Source of the DNA: Bifidobacterium panos
Lineage (GTDB): Bacteria > Actinomycetota > Actinomycetes > Actinomycetales > Bifidobacteriaceae
Length of the DNA: 64,000 nucleotides
Assembly (NCBI RefSeq): GCF_012932445.1
Contig: NZ_JAAIIJ010000015.1
Span: 1-64,000 of the forward strand
Direction: 5' to 3'
The notes beneath the pieces are model-generated. The model was not told where the DNA came from. It ran no database searches and worked only from the letters and a program-made list of their open reading frames with translations. Every line of letters starts with the position of its first letter. Within the stretch, counting starts at the first letter, position 1. The position numbers and the translations under genes were made by a program. Of this stretch, positions 18,371-26,852 are shown one piece after another.

Positions 18371-18402
18371 AAGGCCGGGCGGAGAACTGTCCGTCCGGCC
18401 TT
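18371..18402 (+). terminator. Intercistronic hairpin between SBP and permease genes
   Basis: AAGGCCGGGCGGA pairs with TCCGTCCGGCCTT around a short loop, with TATCATT after it. Partial termination or mRNA stabilisation here would give more binding protein than permease. Confidence 0.65.
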
Positions 18403-18435
18403 ATCATTCAACAGATTTTGGTGGTGTGAGTAATT

Positions 18436-19467
18436 ATGGCGACTAATGACACTGGCGCACTGACGCTGAAGTCCGGGCGCACAAAGCGTGCGTCGAGCGG
18501 GAAAGCGCGCCGCAATATTGAGATTTTGATTTTGTCCGCGCCCGCGATTCTTTTATTCGTGTGTTTCGTAATCCTGCCGATCATTCTGGGCGCGTATTAC
18601 GGTTTCTATCAGTGGAAGGGCTACGGTTCGCCCTCCGTGACTGGTAAATTCGTTGGATTTCAGAACTACATCACGGCGCTTAAGGATCCGTCTTTCCAGG
18701 CGGCTATCCTGCATACTTTCGAAGTCGTCATCGGTTCCTTGGTCATTCAGGCCCCGCTGGCCATTCTGTTCGCGCTGTTGTTGAACCAGAAGTTCAAGGG
18801 GCGTGGCCTGATTCGTACCCTCATCTTTGTGCCGTATGTTGTGTCCGAAGTCATTGTTGGCACCGGCTGGAGCCTGCTGTTGCAGAAGAAGGGTGCCATC
18901 AACGAGATTCTGGGCAATTTCGGCATCAACGGTCCCGACTGGCTGGCTGATCCGAAGATCGCCATGTGGACGTTGCTGTTGTTGATCAGCTGGAAATACA
19001 TCGGCTTCGCAGTCATCCTGATGCTTGCGGGCATGCAGTCCATTCCTGAAGAGCTCTATGAGGCGGCTCGCGTCGACGGTGCCGGCTTCTGGCAGATGCA
19101 GAGGAGCATCACACTGCCGTTGCTCGCCCCGACGTTGCGTATATGGGTGTTCCTGTCGATGATTGGTTCGCTGCAGCTGTTCGACTTGGTGTACATCGTG
19201 TGGGGCAAGTATGTGTCCACTACCGCCGGCGTGTCCACCATGGCTACCTACATGGTGCGCGAAGGCCGCGGCGCGGGTAATTACGGCTATGGTTCGGCAG
19301 TCGCCTTGATTATCTTTGTGATTTCCCTGGTCATTGCCCTGACCTATCAGCGGTTTGTGCTTAATCGCGATTTGGACGGTGCTGTGACCGAACAGAAAGC
19401 CGCCAAAAAGCGCGCTGCAAAACGCGCAAAGCAGAACCGTCAGGCCGTTGCAAGTGAGGTGAAGTAA
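18436..19467 (+). CDS. Xylo-oligosaccharide ABC importer permease 1 (MalF-like)
   Basis: A 343-residue membrane protein with about six transmembrane helices. The cytoplasmic EAA loop, which contacts the ATPase, reads EELYEAARVDGAGFWQMQRSITLPLL. The C-terminus is lysine-rich. Its stop overlaps the start of the next permease by one base (TAATG), implying translational coupling. No ATPase gene is nearby, so a shared MsmK-type ATPase encoded elsewhere is expected. Confidence 0.9.
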   Translation: MATNDTGALTLKSGRTKRASSGKARRNIEILILSAPAILLFVCFVILPIILGAYYGFYQWKGYGSPSVTGKFVGFQNYITALKDPSFQAAILHTFEVVIGSLVIQAPLAILFALLLNQKFKGRGLIRTLIFVPYVVSEVIVGTGWSLLLQKKGAINEILGNFGINGPDWLADPKIAMWTLLLLISWKYIGFAVILMLAGMQSIPEELYEAARVDGAGFWQMQRSITLPLLAPTLRIWVFLSMIGSLQLFDLVYIVWGKYVSTTAGVSTMATYMVREGRGAGNYGYGSAVALIIFVISLVIALTYQRFVLNRDLDGAVTEQKAAKKRAAKRAKQNRQAVASEVK

Positions 19468-20360
19468 TGACTAGTGCAAACATCGCGAGCCGTAAGGCCA
19501 CAAACAAATACACCGCGAAAAATGGTTACCGCTTGTCATCCAAGACACCGTGGGGCAACCCGATCGTCTACTTCCTCTCTCTGATCTTGGTAGCCATCTG
19601 CGTCACCCCGGTGCTCTACATCATCTTCGGTGGTTTCCGCACCAACTCTCAGATCACCAATCATCCGTCCGGGCTTCCGGATCCTTGGGTTCTCGACAAT
19701 TACAAGTCCGTGTTCACCAGCGACGTCTTCTGGACGGAACTGGGCAACTCCACTATTGTCGGCATCGCAACCATGGTTGGTGTGGTCGTGCTGGGTATCA
19801 TGGTGAGCTTTGTCATTGCCCGCTACAAGTTCCGCTATGCGCCGGTCATGTACGCGCTGTTCTCCGCAGGACTGATGTTCCCGATGACCGTCGGCATCAC
19901 GCCGTTGTATCTGCTTATCCGCAATCTCGGCCTGTCCAATTCGCTGCTTGGCCTGATTCTGCCGCAGATTGCCTTCGGCTTGCCGCAGACCATCATCATC
20001 TTGGTGCCGTTCCTTCAGTCCATCCCGGATGAACTTGAAGAGGCATGCCTGCTTGACGGCTGCTCCCGGCTCGGCTTCTTCTGGCGCATGGTCATTCCGC
20101 TGGCCATGCCGGGTGTGGCTACTACGGGCATCCTCACCTTCGTGGGAAGCTGGAACGCCTACATGCTGCCTCTGTTCGTGCTGAGCGAAGAAAGCAAATA
20201 CACCCTGCCTCTCGGCGTGCAGATGTTCAGCTCCGAGCATTCCGTCGATACTGCGCAGGTGTTGGCCTTCACTTCGCTGGCCATGCTTCCGGCTCTGATT
20301 TGCTTCACGATTTTCCAGAAGAAGATTGTCGGCGGTCTGACCGGCGCCGTCAAGGGCTGA
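19467..20360 (+). CDS. Xylo-oligosaccharide ABC importer permease 2 (MalG-like)
   Basis: A 297-residue permease with six predicted helices. The EAA loop reads DELEEACLLDGCSRLGFFWRMVIPLAMPG and the C-terminus ends QKKIVGGLTGAVKG, as in MalG-like subunits. It is coupled to the preceding permease by a one-base overlap and is followed after 21 bp by the second GH43 gene in the same operon. Confidence 0.9.
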   Translation: MTSANIASRKATNKYTAKNGYRLSSKTPWGNPIVYFLSLILVAICVTPVLYIIFGGFRTNSQITNHPSGLPDPWVLDNYKSVFTSDVFWTELGNSTIVGIATMVGVVVLGIMVSFVIARYKFRYAPVMYALFSAGLMFPMTVGITPLYLLIRNLGLSNSLLGLILPQIAFGLPQTIIILVPFLQSIPDELEEACLLDGCSRLGFFWRMVIPLAMPGVATTGILTFVGSWNAYMLPLFVLSEESKYTLPLGVQMFSSEHSVDTAQVLAFTSLAMLPALICFTIFQKKIVGGLTGAVKG

Positions 20361-20381
20361 GCGGAAAGGAACAAGACGATC

Positions 20382-22013
20382 ATGAAGATTTCCAATCCCG
20401 TACTCACTGGTTTCCATGCGGATCCCTCGATGATTCGCGTTGAGGACACCTACTATATCGCCAATTCCACCTTCGACTGGTTCCCCGGTGTGAGGTTGCA
20501 TGAATCCAAGGATCTGGTGCACTGGAACACGTTGCCAAGTCCACTGAGCCGTGTCAGCCAGCTCGACATGCGGGGCAACCCCTCCTCCGGTGGCATTTGG
20601 GCGCCCGACCTGAGCTATGCCGACGGCAAGTTCTGGCTCGTCTACACCGATGTGAAAATCACCGAGGGCTCGTTCAAGGACTGCGTCAACTACTTGGTGA
20701 CGGCCACCGACATCCGCGGGCCGTGGAGCGACCCCATCCGCATCAACGGCGTGGGATTCGACTCCAGTCTGTTCCACGACGATGACGGCCGCAAGTATCT
20801 GGTGCAGCAGACTTGGGATTTCCGCGAATACCATCATGCGTTTAACGGCATCACGCTCACCGAGTTCGATACCGCCACCATGCGGCTCAAGCCCGAAACC
20901 GCCCGCACCCTCTGGGACGGCACCGCGGTGAAAGTGGTGGAAGGCCCACATATTTACAAGAAGGACGGTTGGTATTACCTGTTCGCCGCAGAAGGCGGCA
21001 CCATGTACGAGCATCAGGAATCCGTGGCCCGCTCGAAGACCCTTGACGAGCGCTCTTTCGAGGTTATGCCGGGCAATCCGTTCCTTGGCAACTACGACAC
21101 CCCGGATTTCTACCTGCAAAAGCAGGGGCATGGCGCTCTTGTGGACACGCCTTCGGGTGAGTGGTATTACGCAAGCCTGTGCGCGCGTCCGTGGCATCAC
21201 GACATCGAGCCCGTGCATGGCGTGCGTGGCTGGTGCACGCTTGGCCGTGAAACGTCCATCCAGAAAGTCGAATGGGATGAAGATGGCTGGCCGCGCGTGG
21301 TCGGCGGGCGTGGCGGTCAGCGCTACGTGGAAGCCCCGAAGGATGCCATCGAAACCGTGGCCCCCGAAAGCCGCGACGAGCACGATGAGTTTGAAGCCGA
21401 TGCGCTCGGTGTCAACTGGAACACCCTGCGCGTCCCGTTTACCGAAGCCATGGGCTCGGTGGGCGGCGGCAAACTCACCTTGCGGGGTCAGGGCTCGCTA
21501 TGCAATCTGTTCGAATTGTCCCTGGTCGCCAGGCGTTGGCAGGCGTTTAATTTCGACGCTGAGACCAAGGTGGAGTTCGATCCGAACAGCTACATGCAGA
21601 TGGCGGGTCTGACGAATTACTACAACACTCTGTGCTGGTCGTGGGCGTTTGTCACTTGGGACGAGAAGCGCGAGACACGCGTGATCGAAGTCGCGCAAAA
21701 CGATTTCGATCAATACACCTCATTCCTCAAGGATGAAGCCATCGTGGTTCCGCCCAGCGCCAAGGCGGTGTGGCTGCGCGTCAAGGTGCGCACCAAGTAC
21801 TACTCCTACGAGTATTCCTTTGACGGCGAGAATTTCACCGAAATTCCGGTGAAGCTCGACGCGAAGCTCCTCTCCGACGACTATGTGAACCAGCGCTACG
21901 GCGGCTTCTTCACCGGTGCGTTCGTGGGGCTGGCATGTGTTGATCTGTCCGGTTATGGCGCAACGGCCGATTTCGACCATTTCGATTATCGGGAGCTCCC
22001 CGACGGCGAATAG
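20382..22013 (+). CDS. GH43 beta-1,4-xylosidase (XynB-like)
   Basis: A 543-residue cytoplasmic enzyme. The GH43 base Asp14 is in GFHADPSMI, followed by STFDWFPGVRLHESKDLVHW, the GGIWAPDLSY motif, the modulating Asp in GFDSSLFHDDDG, and the acid Glu in VVEGPHIYKKDGWYYL. The C-terminal beta-sandwich is of the XynB/XynD type. The pattern fits subgroup 11 beta-xylosidases, which release xylose from the non-reducing end of xylo-oligosaccharides. The ribosome-binding site GGAAAGGAAC precedes the start, and the gene shares the importer operon. Confidence 0.9.
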   Translation: MKISNPVLTGFHADPSMIRVEDTYYIANSTFDWFPGVRLHESKDLVHWNTLPSPLSRVSQLDMRGNPSSGGIWAPDLSYADGKFWLVYTDVKITEGSFKDCVNYLVTATDIRGPWSDPIRINGVGFDSSLFHDDDGRKYLVQQTWDFREYHHAFNGITLTEFDTATMRLKPETARTLWDGTAVKVVEGPHIYKKDGWYYLFAAEGGTMYEHQESVARSKTLDERSFEVMPGNPFLGNYDTPDFYLQKQGHGALVDTPSGEWYYASLCARPWHHDIEPVHGVRGWCTLGRETSIQKVEWDEDGWPRVVGGRGGQRYVEAPKDAIETVAPESRDEHDEFEADALGVNWNTLRVPFTEAMGSVGGGKLTLRGQGSLCNLFELSLVARRWQAFNFDAETKVEFDPNSYMQMAGLTNYYNTLCWSWAFVTWDEKRETRVIEVAQNDFDQYTSFLKDEAIVVPPSAKAVWLRVKVRTKYYSYEYSFDGENFTEIPVKLDAKLLSDDYVNQRYGGFFTGAFVGLACVDLSGYGATADFDHFDYRELPDGE

Positions 22014-22023
22014 TCGCGCGGTG

Positions 22024-22064
22024 AAAAGGGCGGCGGATGGCGCGTTTGGCATCCGCCGCCTTTT
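22024..22064 (+). terminator. Terminator-like hairpin after the XynB-like gene
   Basis: AAAAGGGCGGCGGATG pairs with CATCCGCCGCCTTTT around a 10-nt loop and leads into GATTGTT. It separates the importer/xylosidase operon from the esterase genes. Confidence 0.7.
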
Positions 22065-22124
22065 GATTGTTGTGCTATGAGTGCGAATAGCGGCCTTGAA
22101 AGGCTCGAAGAGAAGGAACCGAAG

Positions 22125-24077
22125 ATGACCTTGAGATTGTCGAAACTGTTGGATGACGGCTGCGTGTTGCAGGCTGGGCATGTTGTGCGCATATGGGGCT
22201 GGGCGGATGCGAATGCCCATGTCACGGTGGATTTCGAGGGGCGCAAGGTGAGCGCCGAGGCTGGCTCGGTAGACGGGTCATGGAGCGTTTCGCTGCAGCC
22301 GTTGGATGCTGGCGGGCCGTTCACGTTGCGCGTCAAATCTTCGTCCGGGGAACGCTTGGAACGCAGCTGCTACGTGGGTGAGGTGTTCCTGTGCTCCGGG
22401 CAATCGAATATGGAACTGCCCATGGGCTGGGTGCGCGCCGACTATCCGCAGGAGTATGAGCGCGCCGCCGATCCGCTGCTTCGCCAGTACAAGGTGATTC
22501 CTGACTATGATTTCGCGGTGGCTCGCGCCGATCACGACCGCGCCTCTTGGCATGGTTGCAGCCGGGAAACGCTTGACGATTTCTCCGCGCTCGCCTATTT
22601 TTTCGGGCGTAAGATTCGCGAACACTTCGATGTTCCCGTCGGATTGCTGAATGTTTCGCTGGGCGGCTCGCCAATCGAATCTTGGATGGATGCCGACTCG
22701 TTGAAGGCATTCCCCGAAGCGCTCGCTGAGCTCACCCCCTATCTGGGTGACGGTGTGGCCGAGCGAAAGGGTGCCGATTCGGTGGCGGCTCGTGACCGCT
22801 GGTATCAGGAGCTGCACTACGACGCTGCGGCCGATGCGCACCATGATTGGGTACCGCTCGTTGCCTGGGATTGCCCGAAAGACAAGGAATGCAAGCCGAG
22901 TGGGGTTCAGTGGCATTCCATCACGTTGCCGGGCTGGTATGCTGAGCGCGGGCTGACTGGGTTCCGTGGTGAAGTCGAACTCGTCAAAACTGTGTTTCTG
23001 CCGTCAGGAGTGGAACAATCGTCGGCTCTGCTGCGCTTGGGAACCATGAACGATGCCGACCACACATGGGTCAACGGCCATCTGGTGGGCGGCCGCAGCA
23101 ATGTCTACGAGCCGCGTGATTATGCCGTCGAAAAGGGAATCCTGCACGCAGGCGCCAATGAAATTCGCGTGCGCCTTGTCATCGAGCGAATGGGCGGTCG
23201 CGTGACGCCCGGCAAACGAATGGCTCTGTATGTGGGAGACAACACCTACGATTTATCCGGCAAATGGCAATATGCCGTGACGGCCGAAGCCAATCGCGAC
23301 TGTCCGTTCGAGGATTTCGTGCGCTGGAAGCCAACGGGATTGTACAACGCCATGCTCGCCCCATGCTTCCCGTATGTGGTGCGTGCGGCACTGTGGTATC
23401 AAGGCGAATCGAACACCGGTGAGCGCGCCGCGCAATACGGTGACGAGCTGAAGGCCATGATCGATTTGTGGCGCGGCAAATGGCAGCAGCCGGACATGCC
23501 GTTCCTCATCGTCCAGCTGCCGATTTTCGCCATCGATGCCATTGAGGACGGTGGCTGGCCAATCGTTCGTGAGGAACAGTGGAATGTGGCCGAATCGTTG
23601 GACGGCACAGCTTCGGTGGTGACGCTGGATGCCGGCGAATACAACGATCTGCACCCGCATGACAAGCAGCTCATCGCGGCGCGTCTGTATGACGCCGCGC
23701 TTGATGTGGTGTACGGCGAGCCGTCGAAGGCACAGCCCTATGTTTCTGAAGTGGAGTGCGCTGGCGAATGGCTGACCATCCATTGCGCGTGGAGAACATA
23801 TGCTGGCAAGCCTGCCGTAGCCCAGTCGCAACACAACCTTGCCACATTGGACGGTGCCGACCCGGCGGAGCTGACCTTCTTGTGGAAGGACGCCGGAACC
23901 ATCGAGCGCGCACATGGCATCATCGACGGCGCCGACATCAAAATCCGCATGCCGGCAAGACGTCCCGACGAAGTGCGTTACGCATGGTGCAACAACCCGC
24001 AATCCGGCCTCATCTGCGACATGAACGGCACGCTGCTGCCCCCGTTCCGTCTCGCACTGTGGCAAGCCGAAGCCTAA
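22125..24077 (+). CDS. SGNH esterase, sialate O-acetylesterase family
   Basis: A 650-residue cytoplasmic esterase. The start at 22125 has AAGGA seven bases upstream. An N-terminal beta domain is followed by the SASA/SGNH core: block I CSGQSNME with nucleophile Ser94, and the WYQGESNTGERAAQY block. A jelly-roll-like insertion lies between residues of about 260 and 390. The annotated family removes O-acetyl groups. Given xylosidase and exo-oligoxylanase neighbours, acetyl groups on xylo-oligosaccharides are a more likely target than sialic acid. Confidence 0.8.
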   Translation: MTLRLSKLLDDGCVLQAGHVVRIWGWADANAHVTVDFEGRKVSAEAGSVDGSWSVSLQPLDAGGPFTLRVKSSSGERLERSCYVGEVFLCSGQSNMELPMGWVRADYPQEYERAADPLLRQYKVIPDYDFAVARADHDRASWHGCSRETLDDFSALAYFFGRKIREHFDVPVGLLNVSLGGSPIESWMDADSLKAFPEALAELTPYLGDGVAERKGADSVAARDRWYQELHYDAAADAHHDWVPLVAWDCPKDKECKPSGVQWHSITLPGWYAERGLTGFRGEVELVKTVFLPSGVEQSSALLRLGTMNDADHTWVNGHLVGGRSNVYEPRDYAVEKGILHAGANEIRVRLVIERMGGRVTPGKRMALYVGDNTYDLSGKWQYAVTAEANRDCPFEDFVRWKPTGLYNAMLAPCFPYVVRAALWYQGESNTGERAAQYGDELKAMIDLWRGKWQQPDMPFLIVQLPIFAIDAIEDGGWPIVREEQWNVAESLDGTASVVTLDAGEYNDLHPHDKQLIAARLYDAALDVVYGEPSKAQPYVSEVECAGEWLTIHCAWRTYAGKPAVAQSQHNLATLDGADPAELTFLWKDAGTIERAHGIIDGADIKIRMPARRPDEVRYAWCNNPQSGLICDMNGTLLPPFRLALWQAEA

Positions 24078-24113
24078 CTGATCATGTCAACTGCTAATAA
24101 GGAGAACAACAAC

Positions 24114-25223
24114 ATGGAATCGCTATTTGAACAGTATGGGTATGACACCAATGAGGTGCAGGAACGTGTGCAGCAGGTCTGGCACGAGATTTTCGAGGGG
24201 GACGATAAGTTCTATTGGCAGACCGATGAGGGGCTTGGCTACGTCAAAGACACCGGCAATGACGATGTGCGTACCGAGGGCATGAGCTATGCCATGATGC
24301 TTGCGGTGCAATTCGAGCGCAAGGATGTGTTCGACAAGTTGTGGGGCTGGGTCATGCGCTACATGTATATGTCGGAAGGGCATCATGCGCACTATTTCGC
24401 ATGGTCGGTCGATCCCTCCGGTGTACCGAACGCCGACGGCCCCGCCCCGGACGGCGAGGAATACTTCGCCATGGCTCTGTTTCTCGCTGCGCGGCGCTGG
24501 GGCAATGGTGAGGGTATCTATGACTATGCCGCGTGGGGGCGTGAGATTCTGCGATACTGCGTCCACAAGGGGGAACGGTATGAAGGCGAACCCATGTGGA
24601 ATCCAAGCAACAAGCTCATCAAATTCATTCCCGAAACCGAATGGAGCGACCCCTCCTATCATCTGCCTCACTTCTATGACGTATTCGCCAAGGAAGCGGA
24701 CGAGGAAGACCGCGATTTCTGGAACCAAGCAGCGCAAGCGAGTCGTCGCTATCTGGCTCTCGCCTGTAACGCCGAAACCGGCATGAACGCCGAATACGCC
24801 GATTTTGACGGCAACCCGCATGTGGATGAGCGTGACCACTGGCATTTCTTCTCCGATGCATATCGCACCGCCGCGAACATCGGCCTGGATTCGCTATGGG
24901 GCGGAACATCGAAAGAACTATGTTCCAGAGTCAGTGCACTGCAGCGTTTCTTCCTGACGCACGACCGAACCTGCGTATACGCGGTGGATGGCACGCCGGT
25001 GGACGAGCGCGTGCTGCATCCGGTGGGCTTCATCGCCACCATGGCGCAGGGATCGCTGGCAGGGCACTTCGCCGAAAGCGCCGATGCCGACGATTGCGCC
25101 CGTCGCTGGGTGAGCATGCTGTGGAACACCCCGATGCGCGTTGGCACTCGCCGATACTATGACAATTTCCTCTATGCTTTCGCCATGCTGGCGTTGAGCG
25201 GAACATACCGCCATGAGTGGTGA
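24114..25223 (+). CDS. rexA: GH8 reducing-end xylose-releasing exo-oligoxylanase
   Basis: A 369-residue cytoplasmic GH8 enzyme that removes xylose from the reducing end of xylo-oligosaccharides. The start at 24114 (MESLFEQYGYD) follows AAGGAG; an earlier in-frame ATG at 24084 has no ribosome-binding site. The general acid Glu55 lies in NDDVRTEGMSYAMMLAVQ, the Rex signature, with HHAHYFAWSVDPSGV and PDGEEYFAMALFLAARRWG following. It acts from the opposite chain end to the GH43 xylosidases, so the two would shorten imported chains together. Confidence 0.9.
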   Translation: MESLFEQYGYDTNEVQERVQQVWHEIFEGDDKFYWQTDEGLGYVKDTGNDDVRTEGMSYAMMLAVQFERKDVFDKLWGWVMRYMYMSEGHHAHYFAWSVDPSGVPNADGPAPDGEEYFAMALFLAARRWGNGEGIYDYAAWGREILRYCVHKGERYEGEPMWNPSNKLIKFIPETEWSDPSYHLPHFYDVFAKEADEEDRDFWNQAAQASRRYLALACNAETGMNAEYADFDGNPHVDERDHWHFFSDAYRTAANIGLDSLWGGTSKELCSRVSALQRFFLTHDRTCVYAVDGTPVDERVLHPVGFIATMAQGSLAGHFAESADADDCARRWVSMLWNTPMRVGTRRYYDNFLYAFAMLALSGTYRHEW

Positions 25224-25252
25224 GCGTTTGGTGTCGGAAAAGGTGTGCGGTC

Positions 25253-26647
25253 ATGCTCAGGCAGGTTGAAATACGACAAGGGCGGCTTGCGGGACTGGCC
25301 GCCGAGGATCCGGCGGTCACAGTGTTCCGTGCGGTGCCGTTTGCGGCCGCGCCGGTTGGTGAATTGCGCTGGCGTGCGCCGCGCCCTGCGCCTTTGTGGG
25401 ATGGGGTGCGCGAATCGTTCGATTTCGCGCCGGTCGCGATGCAGCCCATGTCAAGTCCTCAGGATTTCTATGGCAGGGAATGGCAGGTCGACCCGGACAC
25501 CCCGATGTCAGAGGATTGTCTGTATCTGAACGTTTGGACGCCTTCTTTGCGGGGCAATGGCATCGATGCCCGTATTGAGGGTGGTAATGGCTGCGGTTTG
25601 CCTGTGATGGTCTGGATTCATGGCGGCGGGTTCCAAACCGGCACCACGGCGGAGAAGGAATTCAATGGCGAGTATCTCGCAAGGCTTGGCGTGGTGGTGG
25701 TTTCGATTGCATACCGCTTGAATGCCTTTGGCTTCCTTGCTCATCCGGATATGGAAAATGAGACTGGCGAGGGTGAACCTTGTGCGAATTTTGGCTTTCT
25801 CGATCAGCGTATGGGGATTCAGTGGGTGCGCGATAATATCGCGGCTTTTGGTGGAAATCCTGGCAATATCACGGTGTTTGGGCAGTCCGCCGGCGCGGCA
25901 AGCACGCTTGCGCAAAGCTGTTCGCCCATGAACAAGGGTCTGTTTCAGCGTGCCATTATGCAGTCGGGCGGCGGCATCGGTCTATTCAATCGCAATATCT
26001 GGTCGTTGGAAGATTCCCGGCGCAACGCAATACGTTTTTTCTCCGAGTTGGGCGTCGGCTCTCTGCGCGAGGCCCGCAGTATTTCGGCGAGCGAATTGTT
26101 GCAGGTCGCAATCGAATTGCCGGCATGTGAATGGTCCGGTCAGCACATTGACTGGCCGCCGCTGACCAATTGGTTGCCGTGCGTCGATGGTCGTTTCATT
26201 ACCGGCCAATATAGGCAGGCCCTGACCTCCGGTCGTCGTGTGCCTCAGGATCTGTTGGTGGGCAATACCACCGGAGAGTTTCTGCAGACTGATTCGAACG
26301 GTGTGGTCTATCCGGCGGGGGAATACGGCAATTTGGAGATGATCGACGCTTGGCTGGCCGGCGGCGGAAAACCTGTATATAGGTATCGTTTTGACGTGAC
26401 AATGCCGGGCGATGATGTCGGCGCGTTCCATTCGTCCGATTTGTGGTTCACTTTCGCCACGTTGCAGTCGTGCTGGAGGCCATTCGAAGGATGGCATTTC
26501 GACTTGGCGCGGCTCATGAGCCGTTGCTGGACGAGATTCGCCGCCACTGGGGATCCGAATGGGGCCGATTGTCCGCGATGGGTGCCGTGCATGTCATCCG
26601 GCGAAGAAGGCTACATGAATTTCGGCAGAAGCCTTGGCATGCGATAG
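25253..26647 (+). CDS. Type B carboxylesterase
   Basis: A 464-residue alpha/beta-hydrolase of the carboxylesterase type B family, cytoplasmic. The start at 25253 follows GGAAAAGG. Motifs are the EDCLYLNVWTP signature, the oxyanion hole HGGGFQTG, and the nucleophile elbow FGQSAGAAS with Ser212 (GQSAG instead of the usual bacterial GESAG). Its position at the end of the xylo-oligosaccharide run suggests removal of acetyl or hydroxycinnamoyl decorations, an inference from context only. Confidence 0.82.
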   Translation: MLRQVEIRQGRLAGLAAEDPAVTVFRAVPFAAAPVGELRWRAPRPAPLWDGVRESFDFAPVAMQPMSSPQDFYGREWQVDPDTPMSEDCLYLNVWTPSLRGNGIDARIEGGNGCGLPVMVWIHGGGFQTGTTAEKEFNGEYLARLGVVVVSIAYRLNAFGFLAHPDMENETGEGEPCANFGFLDQRMGIQWVRDNIAAFGGNPGNITVFGQSAGAASTLAQSCSPMNKGLFQRAIMQSGGGIGLFNRNIWSLEDSRRNAIRFFSELGVGSLREARSISASELLQVAIELPACEWSGQHIDWPPLTNWLPCVDGRFITGQYRQALTSGRRVPQDLLVGNTTGEFLQTDSNGVVYPAGEYGNLEMIDAWLAGGGKPVYRYRFDVTMPGDDVGAFHSSDLWFTFATLQSCWRPFEGWHFDLARLMSRCWTRFAATGDPNGADCPRWVPCMSSGEEGYMNFGRSLGMR

Positions 26648-26710
26648 TTTATTCGGCTGTTGGTCAGGCAACGAGCCGTGCCTTGCGGATGCGGCATTGA
26701 ACCGCGAAAC

Positions 26711-26825
26711 GGTTTGCAAAGTGTCTTTTTAGTCACGAAAAATGGTTTGCAAAGTGTATCCATAGCCCCATAAACAGGTTTGCAAAGTGTATAAATCCCG
26801 CTTTATAATGGCTTGCAAAGTGTAT
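26711..26825. repeat. Four 16-bp iterons at exact 33-bp spacing
   Basis: Copies of GGTTTGCAAAGTGTAT begin at 26711, 26744, 26777 and 26810; the first ends in C instead of AT and the fourth has one substitution. The period is exactly 33 bp (about three helical turns), with unrelated 17-bp spacers. A promoter (TTGCAA at 26780, TATAAT at 26804, 18-bp spacer) is built into copies three and four, directly before the ATPase gene. The pattern suggests binding by several copies of one protein. Confidence 0.9.
26780..26809 (+). promoter_or_regulatory. Promoter of the DUF4143-type ATPase gene
   Basis: TTGCAA (26780-26785), inside the third iteron, and TATAAT (26804-26809) are 18 bp apart. The fourth iteron follows the -10 box immediately. 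Confidence 0.65.
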
Positions 26826-26852
26826 TCTGGCATATGGATCGGAGTGATTCTC

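Noticed and set aside
26711-26825. Possible short CRISPR array before the ATPase gene
   Set aside because: Repeats are only 16 bp with 17-bp spacers, four copies, promoter elements inside, and no cas genes nearby.
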